Below, one piece after another: positions 1 to 9,636 of a DNA stretch of 64,000 bases. Position 1 is the stretch's first letter; every line of letters begins with the position of its first letter. Both the position numbers and the translations under genes were made by a program. This DNA comes from Ischnura elegans (Eukaryota > Arthropoda > Insecta > Odonata > Coenagrionidae). The notes beneath the pieces were generated by a model. The model was not told the DNA's origin. It saw only the letters and a program-made list of their open reading frames with translations, and made no database searches. The stretch spans positions 8,122,001-8,186,000 of the forward strand of contig NW_025791658.1 in the NCBI RefSeq assembly GCF_921293095.1, read 5' to 3'.

Positions 1-415
1 GACAGAAAAAGATGCTAATTACTGTGAATAAGAAAAGAGAGGGGTCATCAAAGGGCCTTATTTTATTGGAATGAAAGACTATACTCTTGTCTGATGAAAA
101 AAGGGAAGAGGACTTATCAATACAAGTTTGGAGGGGAATGTGTGGTGTTAGTTGAAGAAACAGGGTTCCTCTTTTGGAGGTTTGCCTCCCCCGTCGGAGG
201 ATTAGCAAAAGTTATAAAATCTGCGATTATCGATTCCTTTCCGAGTGAAAATTAGATACACAGAATCAAAAAGGATTTGATTATGATGGTACTAAGCGAA
301 TAGCGCCCAAAAAGGAGGCATCATCCCTTTGCTAAGTATAAGCATAATTACAACATCCCTTGCAGTGTGGGTAGACTCTTCTCGGGATTCCCACCGGGTT
401 AATTTTTCCATAATG
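1..415. other. unassigned non-coding sequence
   Basis: No convincing reading frame, RNA gene or terminal repeat was found here. It should be intronic or 3' to the Toll-type gene on the minus strand, if that gene continues past the left edge. Confidence 0.4.
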
Positions 416-530
416 GCCAACATTTCAAGCTCCAACTGGGGGCTCATCCTAAGGGATAAATTTTGTTGAACCCCGAAAAGAATTTACACACATCATTCGC
501 CGGGAAAGCATCAAATCGTATTTCATCCCT
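400..530 (-). mobile_element. Penelope-like element end with hammerhead-like motif
   Basis: On the minus strand, 455-416 reads as a CTTAGGA core, a hairpin and then GAAA ATGTTGGC. This is a mutated form of the CTGANGA...GAAACGTTGGC motif seen at 17797, 42748 and 55815. The sequence around it (TTCGCCGGGAAAG near 497) matches the tails of the PLE copies at 17.9 kb and 34.8 kb. Hammerhead ribozyme motifs are known in the terminal repeats of Penelope-like retroelements. The assignment is by similarity inside this window. No coding part of the element is present here. Confidence 0.5.
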
Positions 531-1900
531 TACAGTGGTCTATTAACTAATTGCAATAAGTTGACTTGGATTTGCGACATAAACGTTGGGAGGGTAATCT
601 AGGGACCCAATTTGCGTTTCTGCAAGGATGCGTTTGGCGACCAATCCGAGATTTTTTTAATTGCTGGATTTTAATATCGACGTAAAGGACTACCCGCTGA
701 TGATATATTGGAGAGAGACTCCGGTTCCTTCGGATATATCTGAGCTTAGAGCTGTGGAATTTAAAAATCTATTGATGAAAGTTCAAATTTGAATTTCAAT
801 ATTCCTTTTATTATACATACGGACGAGAGATTCGCGAAAGAATTTACCAAAACTTTGTTGAAGGCAGCAAAAGACGAGGAATGACACCAACATAAGAAAT
901 ACAGACTGGAAAGCAGGTAATTGAGTAATTTCTTCATGATTGTTCCTCACTGGACGATGCTGATACATCAAATATTAGTATGACCAACGAATAAAGACGC
1001 ACTTGGTGTGAATTTTGGTGCATCTGGGGCGTTCGAGAGGGGAGCGGGGAGGTTACGCCGGCGGCCTTCACCCTTATTCATCCGTTTAGTCATAGCTGTC
1101 GGACAATACCGGAATAGAAGTGCATAGCCTAAGTTCCCAAACTTTCATAGCCACACGAGAGGCGTCTTCATAGATCGTAGTCTCCTTTCCTGCGTGCGCA
1201 GATCTAAGAATATTTCATCACTTCTCTAAAAGTTGGTAACATCGATTTGTTTAACGCCGACGAGGCGCCAAATAAGGGACAAGTCGTCTCACTACGCATC
1301 GTTTTTTATCTTCTACCATATTCTGATTTATATTATCAAAGATAAACGACCTCCTAGCAGCATGCGCGGAATGAATTTTGCTGTAATAGAGGCGTGGGAG
1401 GGGGAGAAGCGAGCGTGGAGGGGAAGGGATCGGCCTGCGGCTCTGGTATCCGCGACGCTGCGTGGGCGTTGGAATATTTTCTTCGCGGACGCGGACTCAA
1501 ATTAGGCATTTTGTGGCTAAACGGTGGCAGATACGTCAAAGTGCACGAAATTTTCGCCCTTAGAGGGCAGTAACTCGGCAAAATCTATAGGGAATGACCA
1601 TAAAATATTATATTTTTCGAATTTTGACTTTCCCCCCCTAAATTGCATTTGAGCGAGGGTCAGGGGTTCACGTACAGGTCTGAAAATTTTCAGGCCTTAT
1701 TTTTGATCGGTCCCACAACTTTTTTTCATTGGGCCAGATGGATTTGAAAAAAATCGATTTTTGCGATCCGCCCTACTCCACGATGTTAAATGGTTTTCAT
1801 ATCGCGTGGAGTGAAGGATTAAGAAACTCATTTTTTTTCTTATCAGATGGCGGAAATATTTGTTAAAGAATGCATAATCTAGCGATGTTCTCAATCAACC
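531..1900. other. unassigned non-coding sequence
   Basis: I see no supported gene. A 62-codon hydrophobic frame at 971-783 (minus) follows an acceptor-like pyrimidine tract. It resembles no Toll membrane or TIR segment I can recognise and is not called. Other open frames here are short and G+C-biased without protein similarity I know. Confidence 0.35.
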
Positions 1901-1901
1901 T

Positions 1902-2185
1902 CTAAAGTGGCTCATTATCATCACTGGTCAACAATCCTAGGATTGGTTTCACTGTAGCTCTCCATTCAGTTCTCCCATCAGCTAACCGTTTCACACCTAC
2001 GTACTTCTTCTCTTTCACATCTCTCTTTACTTGTTCCATATATTTTGTTCGAGGTCTTGCTTTTCCGTTCTTGCCTTCCACTTGCCCTTCGACGATTGTC
2101 TTCATCAGGCCATCATGTCTCAAGATGTGGCCTACAAGATTGTTCCGTCTTCTTATTAAGGTTTTCATGAGGCTTCTCTTCTCTC
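1902..2185 (-). mobile_element. RTE-type LINE, 3' fragment (family B)
   Basis: The minus strand encodes the C-terminal end of a reverse-transcriptase polyprotein: IRRRNNLVGHILRHDGL, then EGQVEGKNGK and MEQVKRDVKEKKYVGVKRLA. This pattern is typical of RTE-like LINE tails in arthropods. The same tail recurs at 46640-47085 and 59120-59400. The 3' terminus contains CAACAATCCTAGGATTGG, shared with the other two copies. It is 5'-truncated and lies head to head with a decayed copy at 2198-2515. RTE assignment rests on protein pattern only. Confidence 0.75.
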
Positions 2186-2197
2186 TTACTCCTCTTG

Positions 2198-2515
2198 ATG
2201 AAGATCGAATGGATTGACCGAGATAGTAATGAGGAAGTGTTAATACCAGTAGGGAAGATGAGGAGCCTCATAATAACCCTAACGAGAGGACGAAAAAGCT
2301 ATAAATGCCATATCTGGAGGCATGATTGAGACATTCGTCGAGGGACAAGTGGATGGAAGGAATTGAAAAGACAGACCTTGTAAAAAAATATATGGAACAG
2401 ATAAAGACGGATTTGAAAGTGAACAAATACTTTGTCGCGAAAGTCTTAGCTGATATGAGAATTGAGTGGTGAGGATCACCAAATCAATCCTCTGATTGTT
2501 GGCCAGTGATCCCAC
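2198..2515 (+). mobile_element. decayed RTE-type LINE tail (family B), inverted copy
   Basis: The plus strand gives broken matches to the family B protein: EWIDRDSNEEVL, then an arginine-rich stretch, IWRHD and KYFVAKVLA-like remnants, interrupted by stops and shifts. It runs from about the WIDRLSNQEVL motif, present in the 46.6-47.1 kb copy, to the 3' end. It is far more diverged than the minus-strand copy beside it, so the two insertions differ in age. Confidence 0.55.
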
Positions 2516-2519
2516 ATAC

Positions 2520-2705
2520 CACAAATACGTCTCGGATACGTCTCTGAGACGTCTCGAATATCACATGTTACGTCTCAGAGACATTCTGAGAGCTTCAGAG
2601 TCATCTCTGAGACTTCTCTGAGATGTCAGTATGTCCAAAAAAATGGTCTATGTGACATCTCATGAGTGACGTCTCACATAGGTCTCTGAGATGTCTCATT
2701 AGACT
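2520..2705. repeat. GTCTC/GAGAC palindromic simple repeat
   Basis: About 180 bp is built from variants of TCTGAGAC and ACGTCTCNGAGACG in irregular phase, with many self-complementary copies (for example GTCTCTGAGACGTCTC near 2535). It has no coding character. It could come from slippage of a short palindrome or be the subterminal part of a DNA transposon. The unit is too irregular to give a period. Confidence 0.7.
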
Positions 2706-2899
2706 TCGTACTATGGTATGCTTTAAATTTAGGCAAAAAAAATAAATTTAAATTATACAGTTATGGCCTACTTTTCTCGATCATTTTTAGCGACAAATTT
2801 TTGATGGATGACCTTTTGAAAATAAGAAACCCATATTAAATTATGTAGCAGCATGTGCTTAGAGCTAAGGAATAGAATGTTGAAATGCCTACCTACGGA

Positions 2900-3260
2900 G
2901 TGCTGTATTTTATAGATTTGGAATATTGACCTTGGGAAGAAGAGATAGGGAAAGGACGAATGCTTATGAAATGTCGGCGTGGAGAAGGATGGAGAGATTG
3001 AAATAGGTGAACAGATTGAGGAATAGAGTTAGTAAATAACATAATTGAGAACTGTTATGAAGGGAAAGGGGATATGGATAGGGAATATTTGAAGAGGGAA
3101 GTCGATTTCTAAAACAGCAGTCGAGGAAAAAGCGGAAGGAAGAGAGGGGGACTGAATGTAGGAGATACGGTGAGGTAAGAATGAAGGTACTTAGGCCTTG
3201 GACGGAGACGAATTTGGTGCTTGGTGACCTGCTAGTGAAGGTGAGAAAACAAGCGGATGA
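2900..3260 (+). pseudogene. strongly decayed RTE reverse-transcriptase tail (family A-like)
   Basis: A purine-rich plus-strand stretch gives broken similarity to family A. Around 2960-3040, NAYEMSAWRRMERLK followed by VNRLRN corresponds to EAFEMWVWRRMERVK and TERIRN in the intact copy at 7.4 kb. Several stops and shifts are present. It is an old, non-functional LINE fragment. Confidence 0.45.
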
Positions 3261-3500
3261 TGAGCATGGATACCGAATTACCAGGTAACCGGGGGTACAT
3301 GATTTTAGTTACCTACCAGTGTGGGAGAGAACCAAAAAAATATTCATCCCTCTATTCTTTCATTGGCATACAGACTGTCCCAGAGAGAAACAAATAATCA
3401 GCTGCAGCGTATGAGGGCGTGGTAGGCCTGTCGGAAAAGAATGCGAGGAAATGGAAAATTTTCGGAAGGAAGGGGGGGTAAGCGCGTTTTATATTTTCTC

Positions 3501-3677
3501 TACGACCTTTGACCTCCATTGTGACCCTCGGAGGTCATAAAATCAACAATACGGATCTATGAACTGCCTAACCGACTTTGGCACCCTTCGAAACCTATGG
3601 TTTGACACCTTGGTTGTCATGATGGCCCAACGTTTAGCTCTATGACCTGTGACCCCCATTGTGACCCTCGGAGGTCA
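3501..3677. repeat. two 37-bp direct repeats with nuclear-receptor-like half sites
   Basis: Units at 3501-3537 and 3641-3677 are nearly identical. Each contains GACCT(T/G)TGACC, then CCATTGTGACCCTCGG, then AGGTCA. The TGACCTTTGACC-like core equals a DR1 arrangement of AGGTCA half sites, which nuclear receptors bind. It is unknown whether they are functional. They may simply be part of a transposable element. Confidence 0.6.
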
Positions 3678-3994
3678 ATTACTGAATAATACTGTTTTTT
3701 ATAATACCAATGACTTGGTCTCAGCACCACCGAAATTTGGTGGTACTAGCGAAAAGTGCAAACCTAAATGTAAGAGTTTAGTAGCAGTTTATGACAAAAC
3801 ACAATGTGAAGTTGATATTTGAGATATTAATGTAATGTCCTTTTCATTCTACTAAAAACGAATTATTTGTCCATTGCAATATTCTATTACACTGGATAAA
3901 GGATAAATATCATTATAATAACAATATTAGTTTGAATATTCGGTCTACGCTCAAGCCGATATATCGGCCCGTGGCACTAAGAGGGTTAAGCTAC

Positions 3995-4058
3995 CATCCT
4001 GTGTACTCCAGGATCTTTCGATTTTGGCAATGAAAAAATAATCGGAAACCACCCTATT
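3995..4058 (+). repeat. end of the AATAGGGTGG MITE family
   Basis: The sequence up to GGAAACCACCCTATT at 4044-4058 matches one terminus of the ~680 bp element seen complete at 28318-28997 and 53950-54617. Only the terminal ~60 bp is kept. It stops 7 bp from the splice donor of the Toll exon (GTGAGA begins at 4065 on the minus strand), so the insertion lies almost at the exon border without disturbing the donor consensus. Confidence 0.6.
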
Positions 4059-4065
4059 TTCTCAC

Positions 4066-4714
4066 CTCTAATGCTGAAAGCCTGCATAGGGACGTCAAGC
4101 ACCCCCAAACGAGCCTTGTGGAGTGCACATGCTCATAGCATCCATCCAGCTCGATCCGGTTGCGGGAGAGATCCACGTACTTCGTCTTCTCAAAGTGCCA
4201 TAGCCTATCGCCGAAAAATTTGACCGATTTTAAACGGTTTCCAGACATGTCAAACGTCTCGAATGGGAGATATTTTACTTCCCTCTCTCTTCTTTCAGGT
4301 TTAAATGCAAACTCCGTGATATAGTTATTGCTAACGTTGAGGTGTTTTAAGGTTTTCGCGAAAAAAGCAATGCTTGGCAACATTGTTAAACGGTTAGACG
4401 ATAGGTCGATAACTTCCAAATTGAGCAAATAATTTTCAAAGAGTACATAGTATTCGTCAAGCTCCAATCGACCATCTATGGTGTTAATCAGGTTGTGCGA
4501 TATGTTGACCTCCTTCAGATTCCCTGCTTGCCATAATATGTCATATTTTATCCAGGTCAGATTATTTTCGGATAGGCGCAGGTTTGTCAACAGCGGAAGC
4601 GACAATTCCGGCACATCCTCCAGAAGATTTCTGCTCATATCGAGGACAAATTTGTTGCATCCCCACCGCTTCTCTTGGAATGGCTTGAATATCTCGTCTG
4701 GCAAATGGCGGATC
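4066..4714 (-). CDS. Toll-type receptor, second coding exon (LRR region)
   Basis: This exon encodes residues 490-705 of the Toll-type protein that begins at 11102. The acceptor is TTTCATTGCAG, with the exon starting at 4714. It supplies the third base of an Arg codon, so N-R-I-R-H-L-P-D-E-I-F reads straight through the junction as one leucine-rich repeat. The donor is GAG|GTGAGA (exon end 4066, phase 0). The product contains about eight LRRs, with clear LxxLxLxxNxL segments such as LEVIDLSSNRLTMLP, LKHLNVSNNYI and TKYVDLSRNRI. This part would be extracellular and would bind a Spatzle-type ligand. No following exon is recognised to the left, and the cysteine-rich caps, transmembrane segment and TIR domain are absent from the window. 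Opening the frame past 4066 meets a stop after three codons, which supports the splice. Confidence 0.85.
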
Positions 4715-5008
4715 CTGCAATGAAACAATGAAATTAATTATCTACATATTTTCGCATATCGACTAATTCTAAAAATTAGGGTTGTTCGAGAAGCACATAT
4801 TGATCTCGAGTTGGGTAACGAGTCGAGTTTGGTAATTTCTTGGTAGTGAAAAATAAACAATACACACGCTCCAATATATTCCTCTTAAAAGAGTCGTGTC
4901 GCGAAATTAATATACCGAATTCTAAGCCTGACAATTAAAAAAAATTCATCAGGATATTTATATATTATAAAGGCCTTTATATATATTTTAGTTTTGTTTT
5001 ATTTATTA

Positions 5009-5512
5009 TCCTATATTTTACAGCAATTCGATATATTTTAAGAAAAAGCATATTCAATATATATCGAATGTGAGACTACATACAGGACATATTTCCATTG
5101 GGCACTGTGAGAAATACCAAGATGTAACCTTTCATCAAATTTCATTGGTGCAAGGTATATACTAATCAAGTTATGCCAATTTACGTATTTGCCTTGATAA
5201 TCGAATCAATATTTCGATTATACTGCCATCTGTACTGTAAAATCTGCAGTGCTATGGATTTTAATTCCAGTCTATGGTCATCTACTCTATAATTCCTGGT
5301 CAACAATGCCCGTGGATGTAAAATCCTATATGTTATAGCAATTCGATATATTTTAGGAAAAAGAAGATTCCATATATATCGAATGTGAGACCACACACAG
5401 AATATATTTCCATTGGGCACTGTGAGGAATACCAAGATGTAACCATTCATCAAATTTCATTGGTCCAAGGTATACACTAATAAAGTTATGCCAATTTGCG
5501 TATTTGCCTTAA
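5009..5512 (+). repeat. direct duplication, period 315 bp
   Basis: About 189 bp at 5009-5197 recurs at 5324-5512 with roughly 90% identity. Both copies start TCCTATAT and share ATATATCGAATGTGAGAC, CCATTGGGCACTGTGAG and AAGTTATGCCAATTT. The 126 bp between them is not duplicated. It is either a local segmental duplication inside the intron or two copies of one repeat. Confidence 0.75.
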
Positions 5513-5769
5513 TTTTGCAAATGAGGAGCGTTGATGTGGAATTTAGAGATCAGGTGGATAAGAATTTTAGAGATCAGATTGAGGAGCATTTTGAGATGAA
5601 TGTCTCAAAATGTGGAAGAATTGGCATTTTCCGCGAAAACCTTAAAGTATCATATTTTTCATCCCTTCCTTCAGAAAACTTAACAACCGCAACCATTATA
5701 TGGGAGTTTAATTAAAGAAAGTGGGGAAGGGTAAAATAAACTTTGCAAAAGGAATTACGAGCACATTGC

Positions 5770-6275
5770 GCTGAAATCGAAAAAAGTTGGAGAAAACCTC
5801 AAATTCGATATTTTTTTTAGTACGGAAGTTGAAACTTTGCACAGATGTTGCCAATACATTAGTGAATTTTTTGTGCTAAGCTTTTTCATAGGAAAATTTT
5901 TTAAAGAAATTGCTTGGCCTCAAAATTTGAACAAAATTGCTCTCATTTAATTTTTTCTCGAAATTCAACAACTTTAAACTAATGCCACACCTTCTGTAGT
6001 AATTCAATAGAAACAAAAACTTACAATACTATTATGAAAGTTATTGCTGTTAATTCTTTGCAACATCCACGACTCATTTTTATTATTTATAAGCGATACG
6101 ATATGAAATGGAGGACTCTGTTTTTCGTCGAAATTTTGTGTACGTGTAGGATAATAAAAAAAAGGATCACGGAGTTACCTCGAGATTTTTACACCTCATA
6201 CACAACAAAATCTATAGAGTATGATACCAGCGGGGGAATTGCGACCACCAGTGACGCCGAAATTAAGATCGGTTT
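5770..6275 (-). repeat. left arm of a large imperfect inverted repeat
   Basis: This segment is the reverse complement of 8140-8680 with moderate divergence. Landmarks in order are a GAAATCGAAAAAAG end, GTGGCATTAGTTT-like, CGACGAAAAACAG (inverted), TCGAGGTAACTC and GCCGAAATTAAGATCG. Together the two arms enclose about 1.9 kb holding a tRNA-Asp-like sequence and an RTE insertion. They may be termini of one foldback element or two independent inverted insertions. Confidence 0.65.
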
Positions 6276-6445
6276 TTTGAGGTAACTCCGTGGTCTTTTT
6301 GAAGTGAAAACTTCTTTAGCGGCCTTAAGCATTTTTGCGGGATGGGGAAAAAGCATAGAATTCGCGTGAGCGTCACCGACCCGACACCGCGATCGCTACA
6401 GCGAGATTTACATTTCCGTCATAAAATTCGTCTCTCAGTATCACA

Positions 6446-6517
6446 TCCTCGGTAGTATAGTGGTCATTTTCCCCGTCTGTCACGCGGGAGACCTTGGTTT
6501 GATTCCCCGCCGGGGAG
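6446..6517 (+). tRNA. tRNA-Asp(GTC)-like gene, probably a decayed copy
   Basis: The 72-nt sequence has the layout of tRNA-Asp. The acceptor strand TCCTCGG pairs with CCGGGGA, followed by discriminator G. The A-box is TAGTATAGTGG, and the anticodon loop CTGTCAC carries GTC. The anticodon stem is intact. The T stem is damaged (CTTGG against CCCCG gives two mismatches) and the T loop reads TTTGATT, so the B-box is GGTTTGATTCC. No following T-run terminator is immediate, although TTTTT occurs about 4 nt downstream. It lies antisense inside the Toll intron. It may be a pseudogene or a tRNA-derived repeat. Confidence 0.7.
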
Positions 6518-7060
6518 AATTTTTCTCTCAATCTCATACAATTAAAAATATTTCACAATGGATATTTCAACTACGCAGGCTGACTAGGTATAGTAAATAA
6601 ACTTTGTTAATATAGAGACTGTTAAAGTCTTTTTATTTTAAAAATATTAAAATTGAAAATAAAAATCTATGGTGCATATTGTATAATTTAATTAAAGATA
6701 AAGAGCTCGTGCATGAATGTGCAGAAGAGTATACACGCTATAAAAATACAGTTCAGTACAATTTAAGGCAGTTTCCTTTATGTGCATAGTGAGCAATTAT
6801 AGGTTTGAAGCATATTAAATAAAAGAAATAAAAACATATTATACTTTAATGTATAAATGATGCTACTTTCTTTTCATACACATCGTATTTTTAATTTAAT
6901 AATAAACAGTTTGCTGAAAAAAAACCATTTCAATATTGGATGAAAAATGAGTGTTACTGGAAAAATTAGTTCTTTAATAATACTAAATCTATATAAAAAA
7001 TACATGGGTAATAATTATTACAGTTTTCACTTCTGTCAGCCAGTCTCACGACTGCCCCGT

Positions 7061-7160
7061 TTTTTTATAATCCTACGCGAACAAAAATTTCGACGAAAAA
7101 CAGGGTCCAATATTTTGTATCGCGTTGACGATAAGTATCGCAAGAAAGTGAATAAATTAA
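7061..7160 (+). repeat. third partial copy of the inverted-repeat family
   Basis: TTTCGACGAAAAACAGGGTC and TTTTGTATCG match the arm at 8285-8335 in the same orientation. Only about 100 bp is recognisable. Confidence 0.55.
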
Positions 7161-7344
7161 ATGGTATGAAGTTGAAATGAGGTGTGATACTAAGGTATTA
7201 TATCGACCTAAAGACGCCGGTTGGAATACTGGAGAAACTGTCGTCGCAAAGAAAATCCACAAGGTGAAACCCAGAAGCATGGAGACATCATTTAGACAAC
7301 GCCGCAAAAAATACGCATCAACTAAGATTTTATAGTTTTTGAGT

Positions 7345-8060
7345 ATGGGATGAGGATTAATCACAAGAAGACTAAGGTAATGCGGTTTTGTAAAGTATCG
7401 CGAGCGAGGAATGTGAGACATAAGATCAAAGTAGGTGGGAAAAAACTTGAACAGGTAGAGCAGTTTAACTATTTGGGCAGCACATTAGAGGAAAACGGAC
7501 ACAGTAGCAAAGACATCAGGAAGCGAATTGCACTAGCAAAGGAGGCGTTCATGAACAGGAAGGAGCTTCTGAGAGGATCGTTGTGTAAGAGTTTAAAGAA
7601 AAGGTTAGTGAAGAGTTTGATTTGGAGTGTAGCTCTCTATGGTGCCGAAACATGGACACTGAGGAAAGAAGACGAAAGAAGATTGGAGGCATTCGAGATG
7701 TGGGTATGGAGAAGAATGGAGAGGGTGAAATGGACGGAGAGGATAAGAAACGACGAAGTGCTGGATATGGTGGGTGAGGAGAGGCAGCTTTTGGATGAGA
7801 TACGGAGGAGAAAGAAGGTATGGATGGAGGGAGTACTCGGCGGGGAGGGGATGTTGAAAATGGTGTTAGAGGGTAGATGTTGGGGAAACGAGGGAGGGGA
7901 AGGAAAAGAGTAGGATTTTTGGATAGATTGAAGCGGAGTAGGCCTTATGGTGAATTGAAGAAGGCGGTAATGGAAGGAAAGGAAGGCTCCCAGATCACTT
8001 CTTTAGTACTCCATGCAAACCTACCTTAATCGGTAGAATACTCTAATAATAATAATACAA
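7345..8060 (+). mobile_element. 5'-truncated RTE-type LINE (family A, copy 1)
   Basis: The open frame 7350-7913 (187 codons) encodes the C-terminal part of a LINE reverse transcriptase. It begins RINHKKTKVMRFCK, then has NYLGSTLEENG, YGAETWTLRKEDERRLEAF and EMWVWRRMERVKWTERIR. The catalytic palm lies upstream and is missing. A one-base shift after 7890 opens the frame GNEGGEGKE instead of the GKRGRGRKR seen in copies 2 and 3. The 3' end is CTTAATCGGTAGAATAC followed by (TAA)n, the simple-repeat tail expected of RTE elements. Copies 2 (37705-38405) and 3 (63223-63898) start within about 10 nt of the same point. Confidence 0.85.
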
Positions 8061-8139
8061 TTAATCTGCTTTTAAAGATTCAAGGTCTGTCATCTGTCGG
8101 GCACCGTGGCCAACAGCGAGCTGCGAACTGTGCCGCTCG

Positions 8140-8680
8140 TTCGAAAAATCGATCTTAATTTCGGCGTCTCACGTGGTCGCAATGCTTCTTTTAGTATCAT
8201 ACTCTGTAGATTTTGTTGCACAAGTGGTGTAAATATCTCGAGGTAACTCGGTGATCCTTTTTTTAATAATCATACACGAAAATGCACGAATACAAAATTT
8301 CGACGAAAAACAGGGTCCGTCATTTTGTATCGTATCGGCCACAAGTAATGCAACTGAGTCGTTAAAGTTGCCGAGAATTAGCAGTAATAAATTTCATAAT
8401 AATTAGATTGTAAATTTTTGATTCCATTGAGTTACTGCAGAAGCTGTGGCATTAGTTTTTAAAATGCTGAATTTCGAAAAAAATCAATTAGGGCAATACT
8501 TGCGAAATTTTTTCATCTTTGAGGCTAAGTAATTTGCTTGAAAATTTTACCCATAAAAACCGTTTTGCGTCAAAAATGCACTAATTTATTGACATCATCC
8601 GTGTAAAGTTTCAATTTTCGCACAAAAAAATCGATTTCGAGGTTTTGTCCAGCTTTTTTCGATTTCAGCCCACTATGAGG
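8140..8680 (+). repeat. right arm of a large imperfect inverted repeat
   Basis: Reverse complement of 5770-6275. It contains TTCGACGAAAAACAGGGTCC, ATTTTGTATCGTATCGG and TCGATTTCAGCCCACTATGA at its outer end. No long open frame is present. Confidence 0.65.
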
Positions 8681-8689
8681 TGGTCCACT

Positions 8690-8930
8690 CAGATTACTTC
8701 AAATACATCGCCAAGTCGGAAGACGGCAAGACTCAGCGGATGACTAAGAGGTAATCGGCGCCCACCTCGATGACTATGGTGATTGACTGCTACGTATACA
8801 GCGAGCTGAAATCCCCAGGTCAAGGCGTTGGAACGACGTATCGACATCAAAAACGACACAATTACCTAAGACGAATCTGAGCTTCTCGCGGTGAATTCCA
8901 TGGATAAAAGCTTTTCGAGTTTTCAACCTG
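8690..8930 (+). other. short coding-like segment of unknown origin
   Basis: Directly outside the inverted-repeat arm, a G+C-richer stretch reads VVHSDYFKYIAKSEDGKTQR before a stop near 8755. It then continues without a frame. I do not recognise the family. It could be a captured exon fragment or part of the repeat. Confidence 0.2.
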
Positions 8931-9090
8931 GTCACAACTCATCATCATCATCAGCCCTGGTGATGTTGGTAGTCTCCCAACAAAACATCGGCATACGCCA
9001 TGCAGACTTCGAACCGAAGGGACACCAGAGAAGTGTTATAACCGTCATTACCTGAAAAGCATTTCTTTACGGCAAATTTGGGAACTTGAG

Positions 9091-9562
9091 CCTGAATCAC
9101 ATGATCATTTTTTTCGTCACGAAAGCGATCACTATCGCCATCTCTAGGGTGATCGTCAAAATGATCGTCATGGGCAATTCTTTTTCGCGATCGCGAAGAA
9201 GAATTGCCCATGAAGATTCCCATCGCTGTGTTTCATCACTCGTCCTGTCGCTTTTTCCGTCGCTTGAAACCGTCCCTAAAACCCCATATCAGCCAATCAG
9301 AACGCATGCCCGTATTATGTGATTGCAGCGCAGCGTTTGACAAATGTGGGAACGACATAAATAAACAAACACGCTACATATATTTTCGTGATGTGGGTCC
9401 TATGACAACGAGCTGTGATATTGGAAATGATGCGAAATGCGACGGCGGGAGGGACCGTGTGATTAACAAAAATGATCACTAGGGCGATCGCTTTTCGCGA
9501 CGGGGTAAGTGATCCCGATAGTGATCACTTTCGCGACGAAAAAAATGATGGTGTGATTTAGG
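9091..9562. mobile_element. MITE with ~52 bp terminal inverted repeats (copy 1)
   Basis: The left end CCTGAATCACATGATCATTT and the right end, read in reverse as CCTAAATCACACCATCATTT, pair over about 52 bp. A GCGATCACT motif is repeated inside. There is no transposase. A second copy is at 53385-53840. A clear target duplication is not visible here, so the superfamily is undetermined. Its right end lies 74 bp inside the intron from the donor of the first Toll exon. Confidence 0.85.
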
Positions 9563-9636
9563 CTTTACTGGCCTCGACAGCACATTGAACGAAACTACTC
9601 GACTCGAATCGACCCTGAATACTACTAGATACAAAC

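Larger units (their letters stand above)
4715..9636 (-). other. 4.9 kb phase-2 intron of the Toll-type gene
   Basis: The intron lies between donor AACAG|GTTTGT (exon ends at 9637) and acceptor TTGCAG|G (exon starts at 4714). It is filled with repeats annotated separately: a direct duplication, large inverted repeats, a tRNA-Asp-like sequence, a truncated RTE and a MITE. Stretches without assigned content are 4740-5000, 5520-5760, 6520-7060 and 8760-9080. Confidence 0.8.

Noticed and set aside
783-971. Hydrophobic 62-codon minus-strand frame after an acceptor-like tract, considered as a membrane exon of the Toll-type gene
   Set aside because: It has no LRR cap, no TIR start and no good donor, and the frame has no similarity I recognise. 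The phase could fit by chance.
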